This document shows, one piece after another, positions 1 through 6,550 of a DNA stretch of 64,000 bases. The notes below the pieces were generated by a model. It was given only the letters and a program-made list of their open reading frames with translations, did no database searches and was not told the origin of the DNA. The position numbers were made by a program, and so were the translations under genes. Position 1 is the stretch's first letter; the number at the start of each line of letters is the position of its first letter. Origin of the DNA: Clostridia bacterium (GTDB lineage: Bacteria; Bacillota; Clostridia; Christensenellales; UBA1242); assembly GCA_017537515.1 (NCBI GenBank), contig JAFYKO010000170.1:1-64000 (forward strand), in the 5' to 3' direction.

Positions 1-579
1 CGTCTTGATACCCAAGTCCACACCGACCGCTTTGTTCTCGTCTATCGGTGCCTTGTTCGGAATGGAATCGTTGGTTTCTACCAGGATTGAAATGAAATAC
101 TTGCCCGTAGGTGTTCTGCTGACGGTGCTAGACTTAATCTTTCCGTCAAACTTTCTGCTGAATCTACACTTTACACCTTCCTTGAATTTCGGGATATATA
201 CACGACCTGCTTCAAAATTAACCCTAGTGTCTTGTGGTATGCAAAAAGACTGTCTATTATCGTGTTTTGACTGGAACTTCGGGAATCCCTTCTTTTCCTT
301 GAAGAAGCGTGTGAACGCCATATCCAAGTAAATAAGACTTTGCTGTAAGGATTGTGCGTTTACTTCGGAGAGCCATTTAGTATCTTCGGATTTCTTTAAC
401 TTCGGCAATTCCAGGGCAAGCGTATATTTTGACACGCTTTTCTTCGTTTCTGTGTAAGCCTTGACTTTTTGTTCAAGCCCCCAATTATAGATAAAGCGAG
501 AACACCCAAAATGCTTTGATAAAAGCACCTCCTGTGTCTTTGTAGGATAAATCCTGTATTTGAACGCCTTAACTACCAT
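1..579 (-). CDS. tnpB: TnpB-like RNA-guided nuclease (IS200/IS605 OrfB family), partial
   Basis: The N-terminal 193 codons of a TnpB protein, reading leftward off the window edge. The start MVVKAFKYRIYP is the usual TnpB opening (KAFKYRIYPT), and the last visible residues are the RuvC-I motif GVDLGIKT, whose Asp is the first catalytic residue. The RuvC-II, zinc-finger and RuvC-III parts lie outside the window. TnpB proteins are compact nucleases guided by an RNA from the element's right end. No TnpA transposase is visible next to it. A second, divergent TnpB lies at 4050-5261. Family assignment is secure; whether the gene is intact cannot be told. Confidence 0.9.
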   Translation of the reverse strand, partial: MVVKAFKYRIYPTKTQEVLLSKHFGCSRFIYNWGLEQKVKAYTETKKSVSKYTLALELPKLKKSEDTKWLSEVNAQSLQQSLIYLDMAFTRFFKEKKGFPKFQSKHDNRQSFCIPQDTRVNFEAGRVYIPKFKEGVKCRFSRKFDGKIKSSTVSRTPTGKYFISILVETNDSIPNKAPIDENKAVGVDLGIKT

Positions 580-631
580 ACCTAAAATATACTAAAATTT
601 CTAGGGAAACACAAGAGTCTTATTAGAAAAA

Positions 632-2440
632 TTATACAGACCTTTTCATCTTAAAGAAATGCTCCATAACGTATTCCTGGCGTTGGTGCATAGTCATTTG
701 GGTGGGCTGTGCCTGCTGCATTTGCAGCAGCGACGACGCACCCAGGGTCATAGAACCACCAATAGCCTCATAGGAACTAGCAGCCACAGCGTCCGCAATA
801 TCCTTGCCACCCGCAACCTGCTTTCCGTCCACGACGATTGTAGCAGGGTGGTCAATCTTCTTCGGTAGGTTCTGCAAGTTAATGAGTTCCGTTCGCAGGA
901 TAGGCGACTTCGGCATTTTTATCAAACTCAAAAGCACGTTGCTGCTCAATTTCAAATACGGGTCCTTCGTTTTATCCACAGAAGCGTATTTTACGTTAAA
1001 GCCCATTTTAGTGAGCAACTGCATCATATCGGCAGATTGGTAGCCGTCGCACGTAATAAGGGCGATATGAACCCCCTGGCTACGCAGGTGTGCCAGGAAC
1101 ACACGGACCTTCCAAAACGGGACTTCGGAACCAGGCAACGCCTTGATACCGAACACAAGTGGCACTTCAATGGCAGGGCTAATCTTGCTCACTTCCATAC
1201 CGCTAATGGCAGAAGTAGTCTTGACGGTAATCTGCTCCGTCACACGGCTCATAGCGAAACCGAAGCGGTCGGAACGCAAGCCACCGTCCAGGTGGACGTA
1301 ATACTTACCCTTTGGAAGATTGCCCTTATAAAAGTCTGCAATTTGGTCGTTGTCGTTCAAGGTCAAATGCAGTTCGTCGGTAGTCATACAATTTTCAAGG
1401 CACATAGCCTTGTCCAACGCTTCCACATTGTAAATTAGGTTCACACCATTTCGGGTAGCAACGCCCGCCAAATCCTGCAAGGCACCTGGCAGGTTGTTTT
1501 CAAAGTCCTTGCGATACTCAACGGGCACCTGGATAACTCGCCCCTGGTAATCGTCAAGTTCTGCGTCGCTTGTAATAACTTTCGGCTGTTCAATGTCGGA
1601 CCCGATAAAGACGGGGAACGTCGCCCCGCTATAAATCCCCTTGTGTGCCTGGACTTCCCATATCGCAGGTTCAAAGATTGCCACTTTCGGGTTGTTGCGT
1701 TCTGCGTCAATGTGGCTTTCCAAAAACGACGTGGATTCGTTTCGGGAAGACACCACCCACATACGGCAGGGGACTTCGCCACCCTTTGTCATAAAACGGG
1801 AGAACATACGACGACGAATGCTGTTATAGTTCTGCACCGCCTGGTCCGCAACTGCATTTTGGAAGTTGGCTTCGTCAATGATTGCCCCTATAACTGCCTT
1901 ACCCAAAGAGTGACGCATACGGGAACCATAGGCGATACCGACGTGGTGGGGGAACATTTCTTCGTCAATTCGGTCGCCCTTGCCTGGAAGCAACTTGGAG
2001 CGGAAATAGGGGGAGCAGCCAATCACGTCAATAAGTTGGTCCGCAAGCACGGCACCCGCCAGGTCCATCGTAGCCGTAATGAGCGTAATCACGATAGGTG
2101 TGGTCGGAATTAGTTTGAACTTCTTATGCGGGTCTTTTAGAAGCGTGACCCTGTAAAGGTCATAAAGGACCCCGATAATGGACACCGTGGACTTACCCGC
2201 ACCGATACACCCCGTAATGCAGACTTCAATGAACGGGCTGTAAAGCGGGTTCGGGAACAACTGCTTCAACTTTTCAAGCCAATAGGGATAGACACGACCC
2301 TCGCCATAGATAGCACCGATATAGTGCGGGTCGTTAATGAACGTTTCAATGTCAACAGGAACGGATTCGTAGCCTTCGGCTATCGCAGCAGCCTTATACA
2401 AGTCTGCGGTGCTTAATCCCGCAAGTCCATTTTCAGCCAT
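632..2440 (-). CDS. terL: terminase large subunit
   Basis: DNA-packaging motor, 602 residues. ATPase domain: Walker A GCIGAGKST (residues 77-85) and Walker B IIDEAN (187-192), followed by a VVSSRNES coupling motif. C-terminal RNase H-like nuclease: LDGGLRSD, a later CDG and KDIADAV supply candidate metal-binding acidic residues. The frame is open back to 2575, but I prefer the ATG at 2440: AAGGAAG lies about 10 nt upstream and the extra frame crosses a TATATT -10-like box (2506-2511). It is the last gene of the leftward block. No small subunit was identified; the unassigned genes at 2975-3841 and 6041-6457 are possible candidates by position only. Confidence 0.9.
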   Translation of the reverse strand: MAENGLAGLSTADLYKAAAIAEGYESVPVDIETFINDPHYIGAIYGEGRVYPYWLEKLKQLFPNPLYSPFIEVCITGCIGAGKSTVSIIGVLYDLYRVTLLKDPHKKFKLIPTTPIVITLITATMDLAGAVLADQLIDVIGCSPYFRSKLLPGKGDRIDEEMFPHHVGIAYGSRMRHSLGKAVIGAIIDEANFQNAVADQAVQNYNSIRRRMFSRFMTKGGEVPCRMWVVSSRNESTSFLESHIDAERNNPKVAIFEPAIWEVQAHKGIYSGATFPVFIGSDIEQPKVITSDAELDDYQGRVIQVPVEYRKDFENNLPGALQDLAGVATRNGVNLIYNVEALDKAMCLENCMTTDELHLTLNDNDQIADFYKGNLPKGKYYVHLDGGLRSDRFGFAMSRVTEQITVKTTSAISGMEVSKISPAIEVPLVFGIKALPGSEVPFWKVRVFLAHLRSQGVHIALITCDGYQSADMMQLLTKMGFNVKYASVDKTKDPYLKLSSNVLLSLIKMPKSPILRTELINLQNLPKKIDHPATIVVDGKQVAGGKDIADAVAASSYEAIGGSMTLGASSLLQMQQAQPTQMTMHQRQEYVMEHFFKMKRSV

Positions 2441-2639
2441 AGACGTAAACTTCCTTTTACACACAAGGGTAGTTGGTGTTTGCGTGGCTGTCGCTCTTGT
2501 AGGGAAATATAACAAATAATCTGTTGCATCGTCGTTGCCATTTGACTCACGCATACGAATTTCAGTGATAGTCACTTCACGACAACCTACAAACCTACCC
2601 CACCCACCCTATTCATACTCCGAAGCATTCGTGTAATTC

Positions 2640-2789
2640 GTGGGTGCTTACGCACCCACTCATTCCTACTCACGCTTCACGAGCCAGGAACTCCCCGACC
2701 TTAAAGAAATGTAATCCTACCCTTATAGACAATCACGCCCGTAAGGGCGTGATTAGGCACACAAGCGAGCGTCAGCGAGCGTGTGTGCC
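2640..2789. repeat. three tandem GC-rich hairpins in intergenic region
   Basis: Downstream of the leftward 2975-3841 gene and upstream of terminase there are three perfect inverted repeats in a row: an 8-bp stem with TTAC loop (2640-2659), a 10-bp stem with GTAA loop (2731-2754) and an 8-bp stem (2756-2763 with 2782-2789). The last encloses two AGCGAGCG direct repeats. I see no convincing gene in 2576-2974. The function is unknown; leader structure, RNA processing or a replication/packaging site are possible. Confidence 0.6.
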
Positions 2790-2815
2790 CAAACCTTTTA
2801 TCCTGGATTTACAGC

Positions 2816-2875
2816 GTTACCTTTTTATCAACGTATGGGGTTTCCTATATACCTATACGGAGATAAAAAGGTAAC
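2816..2875. repeat. 14-bp perfect inverted repeat with diverged direct copy
   Basis: GTTACCTTTTTATC (2816-2829) and its exact complement (2862-2875) are separated by 32 nt. The left arm and its 3' flank recur in diverged form around 2910-2933 (TTTTTATCAA, then GTATG and GTTTC in the same order). The pattern could be a protein-binding site or mobile-element end. Confidence 0.5.
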
Positions 2876-2945
2876 GAAATTATAATAGATTACCTACTTA
2901 CTAGACGTGACATTTTTATCAAGGTATGCGTTTCTTGTAAAAACT

Positions 2946-2972
2946 AAAAAAGCCCGATTTTCGGGCTTTTTA
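2946..2972. terminator. bidirectional intrinsic terminator
   Basis: An AGCCCGA/TCGGGCT stem with a short loop is flanked by A-run and T-run, so it can work on both strands. It sits immediately after the stop of the leftward 2975-3841 gene. Confidence 0.8.
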
Positions 2973-2974
2973 GG

Positions 2975-3841
2975 CTATTGGAACAAATCCTTGTGCTTGA
3001 ATTTGAATTTACGTTCCGCACTTGTAAGGGGTATTTTAGCAGCCTGTTTTTGCTTGATTTCGTCTATACGGGATTCGGGTTTTCCGTAAGCGGGCTTTAA
3101 TAGATTTTCCCTACGCAATCGCAGAATGATAGACTGCTTGATTGTCGCTGACAGGTGGTCAAACTTCGGCATACTTATGAGTTTATCAATTAGGGATTCC
3201 TGCTGCTTGCGTGTCCGAAGATTACCTATTCCGTGGGATTTAAGCATTTTCCATAGGGTGTTTCTGCATTCGTAATCCGTAGCCCCACGTGAAGTTGAAT
3301 ACTTCCTATTTATGTCCCCTATTTCTTCTGCCTTGCTATCTGCCAGGGCATCTATTAAAATCATAGCGGAGAATGCCATAGCGTTTGAAACACGGGGTAT
3401 CAAGTTTAGGGGGCAATCCGTAAAATCCTTGATATAGTATAGGATTGTGTCCTTTATGGCTTCCAGGCGAATGCCTACGCCCGCAATTTTACTGCAAAGA
3501 AGCGTATTCCTTACCATACTCCAAACCACTTTCCATTCAAAGCCCTTGTAGTATTTTATGGGCATTACGTGGATTAGGCGGTCCTTTGCCTTGTAGTGGA
3601 TTCCTTGTCGGAGCCATATCATACCCGTTCGGGGTGGCGTTTCTGTTCCTGTGCAAGTGAGCCACTGCTTGTTTGTGTAAGGGATTCGGGTTATTCCGTC
3701 TTTGCAGTATTGGAACTTTGTGGTCGGTTCCGTAGCGTTATCGTGGAAAGCGTCCATCGCTTCTGCGACAAAAAACCATTCTTCTTCGGGATTGTAAGCC
3801 TTGCGGGTGGTGGTTCTTGTCGGGTCCATAGTTTCGGTCAT
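2975..3841 (-). CDS. hypothetical protein
   Basis: A 288-residue soluble, basic protein of no family I recognise. The N-terminal third is rich in Trp and aromatic residues; the C-terminal quarter is Lys/Arg rich and predicted helical, which would suit nucleic-acid binding. An AGGA lies about 10 nt before the ATG, and a promoter-like CTATATT stands about 100 nt upstream (3939-3959). It is followed directly by a terminator and so is probably monocistronic. Its location next to terminase makes a packaging role conceivable, but no motif supports it. Confidence 0.7.
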   Translation of the reverse strand: MTETMDPTRTTTRKAYNPEEEWFFVAEAMDAFHDNATEPTTKFQYCKDGITRIPYTNKQWLTCTGTETPPRTGMIWLRQGIHYKAKDRLIHVMPIKYYKGFEWKVVWSMVRNTLLCSKIAGVGIRLEAIKDTILYYIKDFTDCPLNLIPRVSNAMAFSAMILIDALADSKAEEIGDINRKYSTSRGATDYECRNTLWKMLKSHGIGNLRTRKQQESLIDKLISMPKFDHLSATIKQSIILRLRRENLLKPAYGKPESRIDEIKQKQAAKIPLTSAERKFKFKHKDLFQ

Positions 3842-3938
3842 TGCGGTAGTCCTATCAAACTTGAAAGTGTGGGTGTCTGCCGTCCACCGCTAGGACTGAT
3901 GCAACAGACGGCAGCACCCACGAATCACGTGTGATAGT

Positions 3939-3959
3939 AATATAGCAACAAAACACCAA
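3939..3959 (-). promoter_or_regulatory. class 2-like promoter
   Basis: Reading leftward the sequence is TTGGTGTTT, five bases, then CTATATT. It matches the class 2 consensus (TTGACGCTA-n5-CTATATW) in the downstream half and TTG at the upstream end. It precedes the 2975-3841 gene. Confidence 0.45.
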
Positions 3960-4049
3960 ACTGCGTATGGGGGTCTAATAGAAATATCAAAAGCGGGGTT
4001 GTATTTTAAGGATATTTTTGTATATTTATTAGTGAACACGGGTGAAAGT

Positions 4050-5261
4050 ATGTGTGTAATAACTTATAATGCAGAACTCCGATTCAAGGACAAGGCAGAC
4101 CTAGACTATTGGTCTAGTCTTCTTGATACGGCTAGAATTGCATATAACGAATGTGCCAACATACTTGATTCCAATAAGATACACCTGGACTTGAAATCAG
4201 TCCACAATGCCGTGTATTACATATTGAGAGAAAATTTCCCAACAATCCCTTCACAGGGTATTATCAAGATATACAAGGAATGTATTTCTGCATTCCGTTC
4301 AATCAACTCCAACGGGCATATAGAACACAAGATACTTGAAAAGAAGAATTGGTCTATGCGGTTGGACAAACGGTTGTATTCTAAATTAAGTGTAGATAGT
4401 ATATTGCTGTGTTCCGAAAAATCCAACCGTAGGGCTGTTGCAGAAATAATTAAGTTTCCAAAACTTGTGGAACTGTTCAAGAAATACCCTACACAAGACC
4501 CGCTTATCTTCAAGCGTGACGACAAGTTCTACCTATCCATACCGTTCAATGCTCCCGAAATACCTATACAGAGCGAAAACTGCATAGGTGTGGATTTGGG
4601 CGAACGTAGGTTTGCTGTAACGTCCGATGGCATTATGTTCAACGACAAGGAATACAATGCCCGTAGGCGTAAATTACGCTACTTAAAAAGGTGCTTGCAG
4701 AAGAAGGGCACTAAATCCGCTAGAAAGCACAAATTAAAGTTGTCCGTAAAGGAACGGAATCAATCTACGGATATGTGCTACAAGATGGCTAACGCCATTA
4801 TCGGCAGCACCTATGCAAGCATTATTGTTCTTGAAGATTTAAGCAACATTAAGCAGAAAACTTCAAAAACAAAAGAAGGTTTTAAGAAAAAGAATCATAA
4901 TCGTAGAATCGGGCAAGTCCCGTTCTACAAGTTCAAGCAAATCTTGTCATACAAGGCACTACTCAATGGAAAAAGAGTAGAAACAGTTTCTCCGTTTATG
5001 ACAAGCCAAACTGACTGCACGACAGGCAAGAAGGACGGAACCCGTAAGAACCGCAGATTCTATTGCAAAAACGGGACTGTCCTGGATGCCGATTGGAACG
5101 GTGCAATCAATATCGCTCAAAAGAGCAAACATCCTTTCTCGTTAAAGATACCCCTTGATGGAGCATTGAGAACCTGGAAGGCAGGGCGTGAGTCAACCGC
5201 CCAATCGTATGTAAGACTTCCTATGGAAACACAGGAAGCATTACAAACTCACTGTCTTTAG
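4050..5261 (+). CDS. divergent TnpB-like RuvC nuclease
   Basis: A 403-residue TnpB-family protein. RuvC-I GVDLGERR (Asp182), RuvC-II IVLEDLSN (Glu262) and RuvC-III LDADWNGA (Asp348) are all intact, so catalysis is plausible. The zinc finger between II and III is eroded: only Cys323 and Cys339 remain of the usual two CxxC pairs (CTTG and CKNG). I start at the ATG at 4050 because the 17 extra upstream residues overlap a TATATT box and TnpB proteins begin with a short strand like MCVITYNAEL. No TnpA neighbour is present. It could be a live transposon gene, a domesticated nuclease, or a decaying copy. Confidence 0.88.
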   Translation: MCVITYNAELRFKDKADLDYWSSLLDTARIAYNECANILDSNKIHLDLKSVHNAVYYILRENFPTIPSQGIIKIYKECISAFRSINSNGHIEHKILEKKNWSMRLDKRLYSKLSVDSILLCSEKSNRRAVAEIIKFPKLVELFKKYPTQDPLIFKRDDKFYLSIPFNAPEIPIQSENCIGVDLGERRFAVTSDGIMFNDKEYNARRRKLRYLKRCLQKKGTKSARKHKLKLSVKERNQSTDMCYKMANAIIGSTYASIIVLEDLSNIKQKTSKTKEGFKKKNHNRRIGQVPFYKFKQILSYKALLNGKRVETVSPFMTSQTDCTTGKKDGTRKNRRFYCKNGTVLDADWNGAINIAQKSKHPFSLKIPLDGALRTWKAGRESTAQSYVRLPMETQEALQTHCL

Positions 5262-5377
5262 GTTGTGGGTAGTTGACAGCGGTCCCGACTTCAATGCACA
5301 GGTCCTTGCTTGTTTCCAAATGGAGCAGGTTTCTGCGACACCCTGTTTTCGTAGTTATAGGTATTGACTATAACAGA
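5262..5377 (+). ncRNA. possible TnpB guide-RNA (omega RNA) / element right end
   Basis: A noncoding stretch directly after the tnpB stop begins TTGTGGGTAGTTGAC, similar to the sequence I recall just after many IS200/IS605 tnpB genes, where the guide-RNA scaffold and element end lie. No element boundary can be fixed from one copy. Low confidence. Confidence 0.3.
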
Positions 5378-5404
5378 AAACCCCCGCCACGTTCCGTGGC
5401 AGGG
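5378..5404 (-). terminator. intrinsic terminator of the 5.4-5.9 kb operon
   Basis: On the minus strand a CTGCCAC/GTGGCGGG stem with a five-base loop is followed by TTTTC. It lies 25 nt after the stop of the membrane-protein gene 5430-5765. Confidence 0.75.
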
Positions 5405-5429
5405 AACCCCTATGGCTAATTGGGTGAAA

Positions 5430-5765
5430 TCAAGACCGCTTGTTAAATTCTTCAAAGAACTTTTCCAGGCGGGAATTGTTCTTGTCCCACCTGTCGTAAG
5501 CGATTTTGAGTAAGATGGTCCAGGAAGCGTAAATCCCAAGAATAGCGAACGCAACGGTCTGCGTAACGGGTCCGTTCCCGCAGGTGGCGTATGCCAGGGC
5601 TGTCGGGACGGAGAGCCACAGGAACGCTGCGAGAGCCACCGCAGCGATACCGAATACGGAGAGGATTGCCCACTTGACTATCAGCCCGACGGTCATACTT
5701 ATAAATTCTGCCATACCTAACACGAAGTCGGTGGCTTTGCAAAGGATTTTGTTGAGAGTTTTCAT
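5430..5765 (-). CDS. small membrane protein, two transmembrane segments
   Basis: 111 residues with two strongly hydrophobic segments (about residues 28-50 and 66-86) and a charged C-terminal tail rich in Lys, Arg and Glu. The topology is holin-like, but the gene is far from the amidase (31277-32110), so no lysis role can be claimed. It follows the 51-residue membrane peptide gene in one short operon driven by a class 1 promoter and closed by a terminator. Confidence 0.75.
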   Translation of the reverse strand: MKTLNKILCKATDFVLGMAEFISMTVGLIVKWAILSVFGIAAVALAAFLWLSVPTALAYATCGNGPVTQTVAFAILGIYASWTILLKIAYDRWDKNNSRLEKFFEEFNKRS

Positions 5766-5792
5766 TGTTGCAGTCCTTGTTAAGTGGGTTCG

Positions 5793-5948
5793 CTATCCTT
5801 CGGGAGTTATACCGAGGACTACCGTTATTCGGTACAGCACATACACAATGAGTGCTAATTTGCCAAAAGCCCATAAGCACTCAACTAGCTCACTGAAAGC
5901 CTTTAAAGCGTCATCGGAGTTGGTGTTTCTATTGTTGATGTTTTTCAT
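5793..5948 (-). CDS. 51-residue single-span membrane peptide
   Basis: First gene after the class 1 promoter at 5979-6013. CGAGGATAACGAT precedes the ATG, giving a good Shine-Dalgarno. The N-terminus is polar; one hydrophobic segment covers about residues 26-45. It is cotranscribed with the next membrane-protein gene 27 nt downstream. Function unknown. Confidence 0.7.
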   Translation of the reverse strand: MKNINNRNTNSDDALKAFSELVECLWAFGKLALIVYVLYRITVVLGITPEG

Positions 5949-5978
5949 ATCGTTATCCTCGTGGTTGTTTACACCTAT

Positions 5979-6013
5979 AATATAACAAAATACCTACTGA
6001 TTGTCAATAGGTA
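5979..6013 (-). promoter_or_regulatory. class 1 promoter with operator-like palindrome
   Basis: Reading leftward: -35 TTGACA (6007-6002), 17-bp spacer, -10 TATATT (5984-5979). The -35 lies within a perfect palindrome, TACCTA-n11-TAGGTA (5991-6013). The leader contains ACAACCAC and GAGGATA, as in the other class 1 copies. Confidence 0.85.
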
Positions 6014-6040
6014 TTATTAAAATAATTTCTTACGAATATG

Positions 6041-6457
6041 TTATTTTACGATTTCGGCTTCCTGGACGTTGGTCGGGGTTCCACCGCCACGTTTTAGGAT
6101 TTCAGCCTTGATACGTTCCGCATCGTCTTCGGAAATCGTGGTCGTGTCAATCTTTTCTGCGGGCTTCTCAACGTCCACGTTGGACGTATCTACGTTGTGA
6201 CCCGACAGGGCTTTCATAAAGTCCAAGCGGACCCTAAACGATTCGTTGCGTTGCTTTGACAGGTCTATGAGTTCACGGACAGACGCATCGTCCAGGTTTA
6301 CCTTTTGGGCTATGGCGTTGTCTATATCGTCCATAGAATGCAAAAGGGCTTCCATTCCGTCTATGGAATACTCCGTAATGTTGAGCATTTTGCGGTTAAG
6401 ACGGGCTTTGATAGCGTCTAGTTCATTTTGCGATATGGTGGCGGGCTGATTATCCAT
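6041..6457 (-). CDS. hypothetical helical protein from a leaderless transcript
   Basis: 138 residues, mostly charged and helical, with no recognised domain. Residues 1-85 look like two or three amphipathic helices; the C-terminus is acidic then Gly-rich (KRGGGTP). The ATG lies exactly six bases after a TAGATT -10 box, so the mRNA should begin at or next to the start codon, with no Shine-Dalgarno. It is separated from the upstream 6551-9034 gene by a terminator. A terminase small subunit or scaffold-like role is possible from size alone but unsupported. Confidence 0.65.
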   Translation of the reverse strand: MDNQPATISQNELDAIKARLNRKMLNITEYSIDGMEALLHSMDDIDNAIAQKVNLDDASVRELIDLSKQRNESFRVRLDFMKALSGHNVDTSNVDVEKPAEKIDTTTISEDDAERIKAEILKRGGGTPTNVQEAEIVK

Positions 6458-6463
6458 ACCTAT

Positions 6464-6492
6464 AATCTAACAAATTATCTGCAATCGGTCAA
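6464..6492 (-). promoter_or_regulatory. class 1 promoter, leaderless type
   Basis: Reading leftward: -35 TTGACC (6492-6487), 17 bp, -10 TAGATT (6469-6464), then six bases and ATG. The palindrome is only partial here (CTA...CAG). Confidence 0.7.
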
Positions 6493-6504
6493 TAGCAAAA
6501 GACA

Positions 6505-6522
6505 CCCGCCCTTGCGGGCGGG
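6505..6522 (-). terminator. intrinsic terminator after the 9-6.5 kb gene
   Basis: CCCGCCC-GCAA-GGGCGGG on the minus strand followed by TGTCTTTT. It ends the long leftward operon before the independent promoter at 6464-6492. Confidence 0.8.
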
Positions 6523-6550
6523 AGCCTTACTATGCTTCTCAACAAGAGAA

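Noticed and set aside
5..331. Plus-strand ORF at the left edge
   Set aside because: It is opposite the TnpB gene, whose conserved motifs are on the minus strand.
2441..2575. N-terminal extension of terminase by 45 residues
   Set aside because: The segment overlaps a TATATT box, lacks homology-like features and has no ribosome site, whereas ATG 2440 has AAGGAAG.
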